A stretch of 64,000 nucleotides of DNA from Euptelea pleiosperma. Lineage: Eukaryota; Streptophyta; Magnoliopsida; Ranunculales; Eupteleaceae. The position numbers and the translations under genes are program-made. The notes under the pieces are model-generated. The model was not told the DNA's origin and did no database searches. It saw only the letters and a list, made by a program, of their open reading frames with translations. Location: positions 22,354,741-22,418,740 of the forward strand of contig CM068545.1 in assembly GCA_035048495.1 (NCBI GenBank), read 5' to 3'. Positions 21,331 to 33,400 of this stretch are shown here, piece after piece; the first letter of the stretch is position 1, and each line of letters opens with the position of its first letter.

Positions 21331-21977
21331 GAGTAAATCTTTCCTGACCACGGCTGGTCAGGTAGCTACCCGACCACCCACAATATAAGCCACGTGGAAA
21401 TTTTTTAGAGGAGACCGATCGTATAGATGTTTGGCCGGATAAAACTTTGATGACCGGGCCCTGTCATCGAAGGAGATGACAGGGCAGCAGATCACGGCAC
21501 TTGGATTTTGTACAGTTGGACCACCTCGGCCTCACCACACACGTACCCATGTGAGTACTAGAGTGCTTTTTGCCAAAACACCTCACCTGTGTATGTGTGC
21601 GGTGAGGCTGAGGTGGTCCAACCGTACAAAATTCATGTGCCGTGATCTGCTGCCCCGTCACCTTCGATGACAGGGCACCCATGCTTGGCCAATCCCTAGG
21701 TGGATCTATAAATCCAAAATCAAACTGATTAGTGATTTCTAAGCGTTAGTTGAAGTCATTTTCATGGGTTGATTTTAACCGTAGGAATTTGAGCATTATT
21801 TGGGTACAAAGATCCAAAGGTTTGAAATCACTAATCAGGCTGATTTTTGTTTTGTAGGTCCACTTAGGGATTGGCCAAACATCCATACGATCAGTGTCCT
21901 CTAAGAGTGTACCACGTGGCTCATATTATGGGTGGTCAAGGCTTCCCTAACAGTCGGTGGTCAGACAAATTTTACTG
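21331..21977. mobile_element. Large foldback (Mutator-like) element
   Basis: The ends GAGTAAATC and ATTTTACTG form inverted repeats that continue inward through CTGACCAC, GACCACCCA and GCCACGTGG. The flanks CACGTCTTT (21322-21330) and CACGTCTTG (21978-21986) match at 8 of 9 positions, as expected for a Mutator-type 9-bp duplication. A second inverted repeat lies inside (about 21464-21560 and 21595-21680, landmarks CAGATCACGGCAC and GGACCACCTC). It belongs to the foldback family also found at 25-27, 34-35 and 43-45 kb. There is no transposase. Confidence 0.75.
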
Positions 21978-22136
21978 CACGTCTTGCAGCTGGGCACCCA
22001 CATTTTAAACCAAAAAAAAATAAAATTGGCCACTCCCTAGGTGGACCTATAAACCCAAAATCAACCTAATTAGTGATTTCTAAGCATTAGTTGAAGTCGT
22101 TTTCATGGGTTGATTTTATCTGTAGGAATTTGAGCT

Positions 22137-22217
22137 GGGCACCCACATTTTAGACAAAATAAAAATTGACAAAAAAGCACCCCCGGACTACAATCCAATC
22201 TGGCACCCACCCCTTCA

Positions 22218-22258
<41 letters not shown>

Positions 22259-22490
22259 ATGTTGGCCAGCCCAGCCGTGGCACACATGGCAGCCTCGGTT
22301 GGGCTGGCCAAGGGAGAGAGAGGGGGAGAGGGAGAGAATGAGAGACAGAAAGAGAGGGAGAGAATGAAAGATGGAGAGAGCGAGAGAGTGGGTGCAATAA
22401 AGGGAGATAGGGAGGGAGAGAAGACGAAGAAGAAGGGTTGCCCAAATTAGATGGGGGCATTTTTGTTCTCGCAGGTGCCAACTTAAAAAC
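22137..22490. mobile_element. Foldback with (CT)n/(GA)n arms and a GC-rich hairpin
   Basis: The order is GGGCACCCACATTTTA, a CT run (22218-22259), a near-perfect hairpin at 22261-22312 (TTGGCCAGCCCA to TGGGCTGGCCAA), GA-rich text to about 22430, and GTGCC...ACGTGGGCTCCC near 22475-22500. The arms pair along their length. The 22020-22130 text just left of it is a partial copy of the foldback family sequence. Confidence 0.6.
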
Positions 22491-22565
22491 GTGGGCTCCC
22501 CCCTCTTCTTTTCCTTTATTTGTTTTATGAAAACTCCCCGACTTTTTTTTATATAACTATTTGTT

Positions 22566-22645
22566 TTAGTAAGAATGGGAATTGAACCCAGGTTTTTGAG
22601 TAGAACCCCCCAACGACCTGAGCTGTTGGACGTTTTTTTTGAAAA
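22566..22645 (-). mobile_element. tRNA-derived SINE head
   Basis: The minus strand reads GTCCAACAGCTCAGGTCGTTGG, in which CAGCTCAGGTCGTTGG is a box-A type sequence. About 30 bp later comes CTGGGTTCAATTCCCA, a good B box. The acceptor stem does not pair, so it is a SINE or tRNA relic rather than a tRNA gene. Confidence 0.45.
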
Positions 22646-22919
22646 TGCCCTAACTTATTATGGCATTTTCTTTTCAAAGCACTCCACTTCAACGTCAACC
22701 ACAAGTTGCAGACCAAGAGCAACCTTCGACGCCGGTGATGATCGCTATAGGAGAAATGAAACTTAAAATACACAATTACTATCATGTATACTTTAAAAAA
22801 ATTACACAATCATGCATGAAACACAGTTGCAAGAGAGATGATACTTATATACATACCTACAATCAGGTACTCTAACAAAATTACCTCTTCTAGAGAGAAA
22901 GAGACTAAAAACAAAGAAC

Positions 22920-24115
22920 TTACAAGCGATAAGTGTTTAAACCAATTTTGTCCAAAAATGCACGGTGCCGAGTAGCACCTGACAATTCCAACTCAGAAGT
23001 GAAGACATAATCCATTTGATGCGTAATTCCATGATTGGCCAAGCTATTTGCAACAGAATTTGTTTCCCTGAAAATATGTTTTATATGAACATGAGATTCA
23101 GAGGCCAACGGATACGAGTCCAAGCGTGGGTGATATACCACGGAACCTCAACGACCCCTTGGATCCAATTAATTAATATCTTAGAATCAACCTCCACACA
23201 AATGGGTTGTAAGTTAAGAGATTTACATAATATTAAGCCATTGAGCAGAGTAAAGGATTCTGCAATGATGCTAGAACAAACACCAAAAGCAGAACAAAAG
23301 GCACCAACAAATCTACCATTGTGATCACGGATTATTCCTCCACCACCACTCAACCCAGGATTACCTTGAGAAGCACCATCCATATTGAGCTTATATTCCC
23401 CTATCGCAAGTCTCAACCATTTGACAAGAATGGGTTTTTTAGGGCGAATCTAATTCAAATCAATATCCAATATCTGAAGGGTTAAGGCATCATTATGGGA
23501 ATGAGATTTTTTAGTATTTATCAAACTTGACAGTTATCGTAACCGGATCTTCACATTTTGAATAACTCTGGAGGTTAGGACAATAACATTGTCATATCTA
23601 GCTTGGCTTCTAGCAAGCCATATCTCCCAAATAATAATAAAAGGGGTTATGCCGTGAAGATTACCAATTTGGGACAATTTTCTAGAAGAAGAAATCCAAA
23701 AGAGAAATCTAACAAAAATAGATTGGTTAGGAAAAAACCTCACTCCAAAAATACTCTTAGAATATTGGCAGACTTCCTTTGCTAGAGTGCCTTGAATAAA
23801 TAAATGCTCTATAGTTTCCATGGTCGGATTAACACAACAATATTTGCACTTGGAGACCATACAAATAGTAGCAGCCTGGATCGCGGAGTCTACTGGAATC
23901 ACTTGATGCTACACTTTCTGACCAAAAATACTTATTTTTTTTGGTATAGCAGAGTGCCAAATCCAATCATGTCCCAACATAACACCCTTCTTGTTTCTCA
24001 TCAATTCCCAAGCCAATTTAATCTTAAAATCATCAGTGTTTGAAGAAGACCAAACCAAACGATCATTCTCAGTGGTTAATTCAAAACCTGAATTTAGAAT
24101 TCTATTTTTCAATTA
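22920..24115 (-). mobile_element. LINE remnant with zf-RVT and RNase H domains
   Basis: On the minus strand 24112-23909 gives the pre-zf-RVT text (KLAWELMRNKKG, WIWHSAIPKKISIF), 23902-23534 the zf-RVT tail (CKYCCVNPTMETIEHLF, IIIWEIWLARSQARYDN), and 23416-22920 an RNase H domain (YKLNMDGASQGNPG, GGGGIIRDHNGRF, IIAESFTLLNGL, VDSKILINW, IFRETNSVANSLANHG). Stops and frameshifts separate the three pieces. RNase H after the zf-RVT marks a different plant LINE subtype from the copy at 4-10 kb. Confidence 0.82.
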
Positions 24116-24732
24116 GTGTGGGATATTATAGTTCAAGTGATCCCAATCCCATCTTCCATCTACTCTGAGCACATCCCTGCTTCGTTCAATGCAAATTGGA
24201 TGCAATGCACCCACTTGCCATGGTTTTGGAATTACATCCGATTGGTTGGGGGCGTGCAAATGATTTGTTATGTAAGCGGTTGCCAAGCCTTGCAAACTCT
24301 TCGAGAAAATGGATGCAAGCATGTGCAGCCCAAAAACCATGGTAAGTGACTGCAATGCAACTCACCGAAGTGCAAAATACATCCCAACGTGGCGAACCAA
24401 GCAGAGCCATAGTATCCTAGTGGGACATGCTCAACACAAAAAAGCATATAAAACATCACTCGTCCCATATTTAGGATTAAACAAGTTTTGGATGAAAGAC
24501 TTCTCTCTACTGTTTTTATGGAAGAGATTAAACAAAGCAAACAAATCATTCAACGTGCATTCCATGAATATGCAAATCAGGGGTGGGATGCTTTTTTATT
24601 TTTTCCATATGGACTAGTATCTCATTCGATTTGATCATGAGTTATCTCTACTATTATAATGAGCAAGACCCTGTAAGCGTCAATCTCGTTTTTTGGCTGT
24701 CTAATCCTAAAAGGTCCTTGTCATGTCTAATA
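24116..24732. other. Intergenic, no feature seen
   Basis: There is no recognisable gene. Short inverted words (TGCAATGCA, CCATGGTTTTGG against CCAAAAACCATGG) suggest a decayed foldback around 24180-24350. Confidence 0.4.
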
Positions 24733-24890
24733 CTAGTGGGTGGCACGTGCCCACGGCACTCTCTGACAAAGTGTTTGCCAAAATCGGGTGTGAGTGGCTG
24801 AGATCCACCGTCCATTTGGGATGATAAAATCTCGGCCATCCTTTGATGAAGCCTATAAGAGGGAGTATACGTGGGGAGACAACCACTTCA
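24733..24890 (-). mobile_element. Mini-Helitron copy
   Basis: Read on the minus strand, this ends with the hairpin GTGCCGTGGGCAC, then ACCCACTAG followed by T, matching a Helitron 3' terminus (CTRR, with T in the target). The body shares GGACGGTGGATCTCAGCCAC and the GTTGTCTCC end with the units at 55-56 kb. The 5' end is degenerate. Confidence 0.55.
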
Positions 24891-25069
24891 AAAAATTTCT
24901 CCCGCTCAGGCAGATGAGAAACTAAAGTCTCCACTGTTGGGTTTTCGATTCTTATATGTGGCAGCTAACGTGGTGAGCCAAAAAGTATTTGTTATGGATA
25001 GTATGTAGTCTAGGCTCAGGCTCAGGGGACCCCCATTTTTCTGACCCTTCTTAGTGTTCGTGGGCTTGG

Positions 25070-25396
25070 CCGATAAATTTTGATGCAGAAGTCCCTCAAT
25101 TTGCCACGTAGTACTCTTTCGGGCCCACTGCCTCCATGAATGTGTTTGGCTCACATCTTGGTGGACCCACACACCAAAAATCAGTATGACTAATGATTCC
25201 TAGCCATTGGATTTGAGCATTTTTTTCATCATGGACTTGGGAGCAACTCAGAGGCCAGTTCACAAAGCCCATGATGAAAAATTGCTCAACTCCTACGGCT
25301 AGAAATCACCAATCACGCTGTATCAAAATTCAAGTGGCAAGTGGGCCTGAGCGAGTCTATTACGTTGCAATTTGAGGGACTTCTGCATCAAAATTT
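25070..25396. mobile_element. Foldback element, second subfamily
   Basis: The ends AAATTTTGATGCAGAAGTCC (25073-25092) and GGACTTCTGCATCAAAATTT (about 25377-25396) are perfect inverted repeats. The arms continue through CTCAAATTGC-like text, GGGCCCACT/AGTGGGCC, ATCAGTATGACTAATGATT and TAGCCATTGGATTTGAGCA. It has no coding capacity. Confidence 0.75.
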
Positions 25397-25454
25397 TGAT
25401 ACAGAAGGCTGCATCAAAGAACAGCCCCAAGTATCAGCTGGCATTACTTTTTCA

Positions 25455-25806
25455 CTTCTCACTTTCGAGGCCAATGACCGGGCACAATATGAGCCACATG
25501 GCATACTCTTAGAGGTCTATGACCGTATGGATGTTCGGCCAATCCCTAGGTAGACCCACAAACAAAAAATCAGCCCTATTAGTGATTTCTAGGCATTGGA
25601 TTGGAATGATTTTCATGGGTTGATTTTAACCGTGGGAATTTGAGCATTATTGACTAATATTTGAGGTACAAAGATCCAAAGGTTTGCAATAACTAATCAG
25701 GCTGATTTTGGATTAGAAAAACATCCATACGGTCAGAGTCCTCTAAGAGTGTGCCACGTGGCTCATTTTGCGCACTGTCATCGGCCGCTGTCATCAAAGT
25801 TTTACT
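25455..25806. mobile_element. Foldback element, copy closely matching 26357-26708
   Basis: It contains GAGCCACATGGCATACTCTT, CCGTATGGATGTTCGGCC, CAATCCCTAGGTAGACCC, AGTGATTTCTAGGCATTGG and GATTTTCATGGGTTGATTTT. It ends CTGTCATCAAAGTTTTACTC. The left terminus has diverged. Confidence 0.7.
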
Positions 25807-25969
25807 CTTAGATCATGGAGCGCTCACATTGAAGTGGACCGAAAACTGTCCACTTCATCTGTACATCAGTATAACTTTTTCTTAAACTACACCAAAACGG
25901 CAGAACCCCACAAAAATGATATATGGGTGCCGAGTCCATTCTGAGGAAGACTTTGCTCACGGACATCCT

Positions 25970-26335
25970 CTAGAGACCACTGACAGTGAGCATATGGATG
26001 TTTGGCCCATCTCCACGTGGGCTTAGACACAAAAATCAGTCTGATTGGTGTTTTTTAGCCGTTGGATCTGATTATCTCCAAGTAATGCTCGAATCACAAG
26101 GTTAAAACTTACCCATAAAAATACTCCAATCCAAAAATCAACCATATTGGTGATTTCTAACCCTGGGATTTTAGTCTTTTTCGTGGGTTGATTTTTAACT
26201 GTGGGATTCGAGTAATATTTGGGATGCTCAGATCAAATGGTTAGAAATCACTCAGGTTGATTTTTGGTCAGTGGGTCCACCTAGGGATGGGCCAAACATC
26301 ATGGTCAGTGGTCTCTTATAGTGTCCACGTGGTCA
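25970..26335. mobile_element. Foldback element, divergent copy
   Basis: The arms include GGATGTTTGGCCCATCTCCA and TGGGCCAAACATC in inverted order, with AAAAATCAGTCTGATTGG and GGTTGATTTTTGGTCAG inside. It lies between the two near-identical copies on either side. Confidence 0.6.
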
Positions 26336-26356
26336 TACGGATGTCCCATGGGTGGG

Positions 26357-26708
26357 GAGTAAAACTTTGATGACAGAACGCAACATGAGCCACGTGGCAC
26401 ACTCTTAGAGGACTATGACCGTATGGATGTTTGTTTGGCCAATCCCTAGGTGGACCTACGAACAAAAAATCAGCCCGATTAGTGATTTCTAGGCATTGGA
26501 TTGGAATGATTTTCATGGGTTGATTTTAACCGTGGGAATTTGAGCATTATTGACCATTTTTGAGGTGCAAAGATCCAAAGGTTTGTACGTCCACGTAGGG
26601 ATTGGAAAACATCCATACGGTCAGAGTCCTCTAGGAGTCTGCCACGTGGCTTATCTTGCGCCCTGTCATCGGCCTCGATGATAGAAGCCTGTCATCAAAG
26701 TATTACTC
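26357..26708. mobile_element. Foldback element, intact termini
   Basis: The ends GAGTAAAACTTTGATGACAG and CTGTCATCAAAGTATTACTC are inverted repeats with one mismatch. The flanking 9-mers ATGGGTGGG and GTTGGTGGG agree at 7 of 9 positions. The interior repeats the family text (GCCACGTGGCACACTCTTAG and CTAGGAGTCTGCCACGTGGC in opposite orientation). It is a non-autonomous, probably Mutator-like element. Confidence 0.75.
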
Positions 26709-27402
26709 GTTGGTGGGTGCCTTCATTTATATTTCCTAGGCAAATCCAGGTGTCCTCCCTCAGTAAGATACCTCAGACTTCTCAGTATCGAGAGAAACGA
26801 TGTAATACATCCGTAGTCCATAAATGATGCTAATCCTAACTTCCCTACCGTCCATCAGACAATGCTCTCATAAATCAGAACCGTCAATCCTCCTATTGGA
26901 TTCTACATGGTTCAAACAATACTTAATTCAAATGATCAGTTTAGCCAATCCCAGACTGAGGACGGCCAGGATTAGGAGCCAAAAATAGGTTCAGCAAAAT
27001 ATTATGGAAGCGGAAGCTTTGACATATTAATAAGATCAACTCTCCTCTATTCGAGGAAAACAGAAAAGTACAGAGCACCAACAAGACGGCAACCGCCACC
27101 AAACGGTGGGTTCGCTGCTGAGACGGTGAGACCGACGTCTCTTCCAACATTTTTTCCCCAAATTTCGAAGCAAAGTCTCTCTCTCTCTCTCTCTCTCTCA
27201 AATCCTTCGTTTCTTCTCGTATTTATGACGACCTCCCAAAAACCACATTGAAGATACAGAGGGCACCCTCTACAAGTAACCTACCTATCTCTTGATCTCG
27301 ATCTCTGCTCTTCAATTGTTGTGTTTTTTCTTTAGTGGAGATGATTTGATTAGTTTCTGTCTTCTCGTTTTTCTGTTTTGGATCGATTTACAGAAAAAAA
27401 AA
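26709..27402. other. Upstream region and leader of the RWA gene
   Basis: It includes a (CT)n tract at 27176-27200, typical of plant 5' leaders, and T-rich text up to the ATG. I cannot place a TATA box or transcription start with confidence. Confidence 0.45.
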
Positions 27403-30400
27403 ATGGTGTTTTCGGGGTCTGTAACGCCTGGTCAGGTGAGTTTGGGTGATGATGATCAAATTCTTAAGTGGAACATCTTGCTTGATTTCTGTTTAATATG
27501 ATAATTTTTACTTGAATCTCTAGCCGGATCTATTGGATAAATGCAATGTAGCTGGTTCTCAATTTCGATATTGATTTGCCATGAATTATGTAAGAATTTT
27601 GTTGAAATTCTATATACTGTGACCAGTGTGATAGTATTGTGATTTTCCCTCGCATTGGTTGTCGGTTGTCTTGATAAGTGTTTGGTTCAGGAGCTTTTTT
27701 AAGCTGATGATGATTACATTATCTCCTTCGATTAAAAAAATCTATGGATGAGATCTTTGGATTGAACGCAAGCTAAATATTTTGATAAGAAGTGACCTAT
27801 CCTACAAGAATACCATGTTAAAACATTCTCCTACTGAAAAACTGATTCGTAGTAGGGTTGATTTTTAGAGGGTAAGGTTGGCAGTAAGTTAACGTTTAGA
27901 TATTGGCTGCCCATGTAATTGTGATTAGATCGAGCATACTTAAATGTATGGAAGATATGCTGGTCCTGCTGAATGCAAATTCCCTTGCAGCTAGAGTTTT
28001 GAGGAACATCCCCTAACATGAGGGAGATTTCAGGTTCAAGTCGATTGATACTAGTAAAGTTTTCTGCCAGACTTAACTATCTTACCCACCAAAACATAAA
28101 TAAATGAATAAGGAAAAAAAATCACGATTGAAAAATATGATGGAATAAGAAGTAAAATGTAGGGGGCCCAGATGAGTTTTACATCTAGTATATATGGGGG
28201 CCCAGATGAGTTTTACATCTAGTATATATGATGAACTTGTCTGGGTTTTGGCAATGAAGAGGCTAATCCAAACTATTATCGTGGGAGTTCATTGAAGAAC
28301 AACTAAAGATCTTTCCAGTGAGTGACTTACCTGATGTTAATTTGGTACTGTGGCCATTTGGAAGACAGGTTTTGAGGATGAAAATGTTAATGGGAGTATG
28401 CTGAGTTAGATTGGACAAATTGAATTAGGCAGATATGTGTGTGTGTGTGGGTGGGTAGGTGGGTTGTTGTGGCCCTTGTGGGTGTGGATTGAGGATGATT
28501 GTAGTGTGGACTGCAGTTCAACTGTTCTAATGTACAAAAAGATTAAATAGTCATCATGGACTACAGGTTATATAGTTAGGGGGAAAGGACTTAAAAATCC
28601 AAGTGGTTGCTAGTTTTTCTTTTGCTATTTCTTTGGTAGTTATTGATTCTATGTGAACAACTGATGCACTTTTATGGAAAACCAAAGGTTATAGGTTCTG
28701 TGGTGAATCTCCAAATCCACTTACTCAAGAGTGCCAAGTTATCATGTCTTAATTGGTAGAATTGAATTGATTCTAGAACAAGATATTCTCATAAGTGCAA
28801 AAATTTCATTACAATGGTGTGGTCATAACTCAGTACTTGATCAAGAAAGAATGCTTGATGGCTGTCCAAGTAAATGATTGAGCTTCTTGAGTCTCCAAAT
28901 TATTCAATTCCCACCCATAAATTCTTTTCTAGTTGGTGAACATCCCAATCATCATCAAAGTAGAACCTGGTCTCGTGCGTTAAATTGAAATTTCAATAGG
29001 CTTGGTATCGAAGTACCCCTTGAACCAAAAAATAATATACATCCGTCGACAAAGGAGAAATTTTGTTTTTCAACTGTGCTTCCTCCATTCTAGGAAATAC
29101 TAAAGATTAACAAGATCTTTTTATTTTGACAAGATTAACAAGATCCTTGGTTTTCAATTTCTTGTTCAAGTGCTTCAATTCAACAATGCCCTAACATCAT
29201 CTCCTAGATGCATAGATAATCTACATACACAACTGGCATGGCAATTTGTTGTCTTCTCTTCACAAGTAATGAAAAATCCACATCACATCCATAGAAGCAT
29301 AACTCTTGACGGAGCAATACAAAACTTCACAAACCATACCCTTACGACCCATTGGGATGGACCTTTTGCATGATTTTGAAATAACAAAAAAGAAGAAAAA
29401 GAAATTTGAACTATAAACCTTGGTTTATGAAAATTTTGATCTAATCCATTGATATTATTTCCAATTATTTTTTGATTAAGAACTTTCAACATAATGATTG
29501 TTAAAGTTACAAAACACAAGATTTCTTTCATGCTTAAAAAAGTGGATCTATCTCTCTCGGAAACCTAAATTCGCTAAAATAAGGGATGCTTTTAGTGTTT
29601 TTCCATGCCACTGAACAACATTATGCATGGGCATCCAAATAGTCAAAATCAAGGTATTATCTTTTGATTACGAGGTATATTCAAGTCAACCCATAATTGG
29701 AACGAATAGCGTGGAAATTATGCAATTTTCATGGAAATGATGGAAACATTGTGGAAATTTTTGTTGAAACTTTGGGAAACTTTGTATGAAAATGCACTCA
29801 TAGGTCACCAAACTACAATAAACAACCATATGGAGTACGAAAATGAAGATCAATAGTGTTGTGTTATAATTTAACCTAGATATCTAAAGGCTTGACAACC
29901 AGAAGCAGGTATAATTATACATAAAATGACCATATTGATGTCTCTTTAAATACATAGACTCGAAATAGAGATTACATGATACATGGGAAGGCCACACCCA
30001 AATAAACGTTTGGTCCCCCTCATTTCTCTCTTTGCCAGGGCCCTGATAAAATCAATCATCATCATTTATGCCTTATCCCAAATTTTTGGAGTTGCCAACA
30101 TGAATCCTATTTTGCCATTTGACTCTGTTTAGAGCTATATCTTCTGTCAAACCATATGTCTTCAGATCTTTTCTTATTATTTCCATCTATGTCATTTTCG
30201 ATGTTCCTCTCTACCTTTTAAGGCCTTCAACTTGCACCAAGTGCTCATTCTCATTGGTGCCATCATTGATCTTCGTTGTACGTGCCCAAACCATCTCAGC
30301 CAGCTTTCCCTTATTTTATCTCCTATTGAAACTGTTCTTAGGTTTCCTCGAATGTGTCTTTATTTACATTGCACTGCTGGTCCCAAACGAGGATAAAGGG

Positions 30401-33400
30401 TGTTAAGTCAAATTGACAACCAGTGTAAAAATAATGTCAAATCCGTGCACATGAATCCGAATTCATTGATAAAACCAATGTCCCATATAATTACAATATT
30501 GAGCCCATAACATGGCAAACATCAGGTGAATATGTTGATTGCAATTTTGATTTGAAATTCCTTTGAAAGATACATGGTCTATAATTCATGATTTCTTCCC
30601 ATTTTAGTTGTTCTTAGTTACTCAGTAGAGTTTCAAAAATTCATTTTAATGATTTGTTATATTAAAGACACAATACTTATAGCACATCTAAAATTATTTT
30701 CTCTCTTCCTAATACAAACTTTATGGCATTTTTATTCTGTGATGCATCATATTTTTTAATGCTTCTTTCTTCACTAGAAAGTTTGCTTGGCATCTTACCG
30801 ATCAAAAAAAAAAACGTTTGGTTGGCATCTTTAGTTAAACTTAGCTTTGATTATATTGCAGGTTTCTTTTTTGCTTGGAGTTGCCCCTGTGTTTATTGCA
30901 TGGATATATTCTGAGATATTGGAATACAAGAAGTCTTCAGCTCCTGCAAAAGTGTGAGTTGTTTTGGAGAGTTTATAAGCTTGTACAGTGCTTAAGTTGA
31001 CATTTATACCTATTGGATAATTGAACTGTTGTTGCTTTTATAATTATATATGCGTAGAGGCGAATGCTATGGCACAGATATTGGCCAAGGATGTAGTGTA
31101 TTGCCTATCTGTCCCGAAGGCATGAAATCCCATTACCTTAGTGGGTATCCCATGAGTTTGCTTTTATCTATGCATCTCTTGTTTGGGTTACTTCTTGTAT
31201 CATAACTTCTTTCGTTTATAACAAAAATTTATACATAATTATAGATGAAAAAATGTCTCTGGGCTTGGCAGAACACTTTATTTGTAGTATAAAAGTAATT
31301 TCCAGTTGGTTCAGATTTAGTCGTTAAATTCTGATGCTATGTTGAAGTAAGTTTTCTAGATTACGGGATTTAAAGCTTTGTTTCTCTTCCCATAGGTTCA
31401 AACCTTTTAACGATAATAAGTGTACAAGAAGCACTTAAAATTCCTTCTTTTAGAACATGAAAACATTACTTGATTGGTTTTTCAATGAAAGATTATTTTC
31501 TACGAAACACAAGTTCCCTTCGTCGTGTCAACATATTTATGGGAATACCCGAGGTCTGAAGTAAATGATAGTGCAAAACTTTTTTCATGACTGTGAGTTC
31601 AGAAGCTGAGAACTTCTACAGTCTTCTGTCTCTGTCTGTTTTGTTTTTATTTTATTTTCTTTTGTATGTAAAGATGATTTTATTTATAAGAAGAGAAGGC
31701 GAAGAACCCCAAAGCACAAGAAGAGAGACTATACCCTAAGAGAGCGGATAGACTTTTCTACCTAGAACGGAAGGAACTATACAAAATCGTTGACGAAGCT
31801 TACCACTTAAAAGGGTACCCCGAGTAGAAACAAAAAATACAAAACTAAATGGAAAACCCCTGTTTGTTTTCGTAAACTGCTCTTGCTTTTGCTGCTATCA
31901 AGAATCCAATAACCAGTCAATTTATTTACAAAATTTTAGCCAGTGGATTGGCCAAAGCCCTAAGTTCATTCCCCTTGGGTGATCATAACCATCCAAAAAA
32001 TGAACTTTAATACTATGAATCAGATGTCATCTCGTGTTTATACTTTCTCAAATTTTTTGTTTTCCAAGTTCCTGCAAATAATCCATGCAAAGATCCCATC
32101 TGCTTCTCAATATCTATTTTTTTTCTGGGCCGCAGTCATTCAGATGTCAATCTGGTTGAATTGGGAAATGAGACAATCAAGGAAGATGATCGAGCTATTC
32201 TGCTCGAAGGAGGTCTCACAAAATCAACATCTGCAAAGTTTCACAGTTCATCAATTAGAACAATCCTAATCAGGTTGCTAGACACTGAATGATGTAACTT
32301 TTTAGTAGTGTTTATTTTGAGTCCCTCCATAAAGTCTTGCTTACTTTTTTCTGGGGTTACCGTGATTTTATAGGTTTTTAACGATGGAAGATTCATTCTT
32401 ACTCGAAAATCGAGCAACTTTGAGAGCCATGTAAGTCATTATTCTTCTGTAGATATAACTGGCAGTTCATCATTCCTTCTCACATAATCATAACTATGTC
32501 ATGTAGGTCCGAATTTGGAGCGATTCTGGTTTATTTCTACATATGTGATCGCACAGATATATTTTCAGAATCTATTAAGGTGCTTATATTTTCTTCGTCG
32601 ATGAGATTTTTATCTTAATCCACATGATTTTATTTTTTGATGGATGCTGCATTAAAGGAACTAGACTTAGCTATAATTTTATTCTATGTAACAATGACAC
32701 AGAGATTTATAAGAGATCAAACGACTTTATTTATGTATATCAACTTAATAGTGAACACACCAATCCCTGTTTTAGAAATCTTTTTTTAGTTAAAAAAAAT
32801 CATCAAAATAAAGGGTGACACTGCTGTACATTTCAGGATGTGTCAGCATGCACATCTGTACGGATATGTTCAACATGGAAAAATACCACAAAAGTGCTAT
32901 ATTGTTGTTACATAGATTACATACATTGATGTGCTTGAACACCACAGAAGTCAACATGGAAGTAACACATAATTGAAAAGCTACATCTGTTCCACTTCTT
33001 TAATGAAGAGGAGCCAGTACAAATAACTATTCTTTAATTATAAGATGCACAAATATGAACTCAAGGGACAAAGTATATATCAAAAAGTCCTGTACTCAGA
33101 CCCCACCAACTAGCAACTTGCACCTTTGTTTTGGCAGATCAGTATATTTTTTATTACCAGATGGAATAGGCTCGAGCCTGAGCTTGATTGGTTGATGTTC
33201 TGCACCTCAAGAATGAGGTCATGGGTTCGATCCCAGCTTACCCACGTAAAAAAATAAAACAAGAACTACAAGGAGAATAATCTTAAGCTTCTCAGGGAAA
33301 TATAAAACACAATCCAGTGTATCTCATAACTCCCCCATGCTGACATCTGCTAACTGATTCTCTGTACAAACAAAGGGTGTAGAAATCTCCTTGGGTGAAT

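Noticed and set aside
26941..27201. Minus-strand 86-residue frame with a hydrophobic stretch, starting close to the RWA leader
   Set aside because: It begins in a (CT)n microsatellite, has no family resemblance and no splice continuation, and overlaps the probable RWA leader.
33165..33262. tRNA gene suggested by GGGTTCGATCCC
   Set aside because: No acceptor stem forms and an A-rich tail follows, so SINE is the better call.
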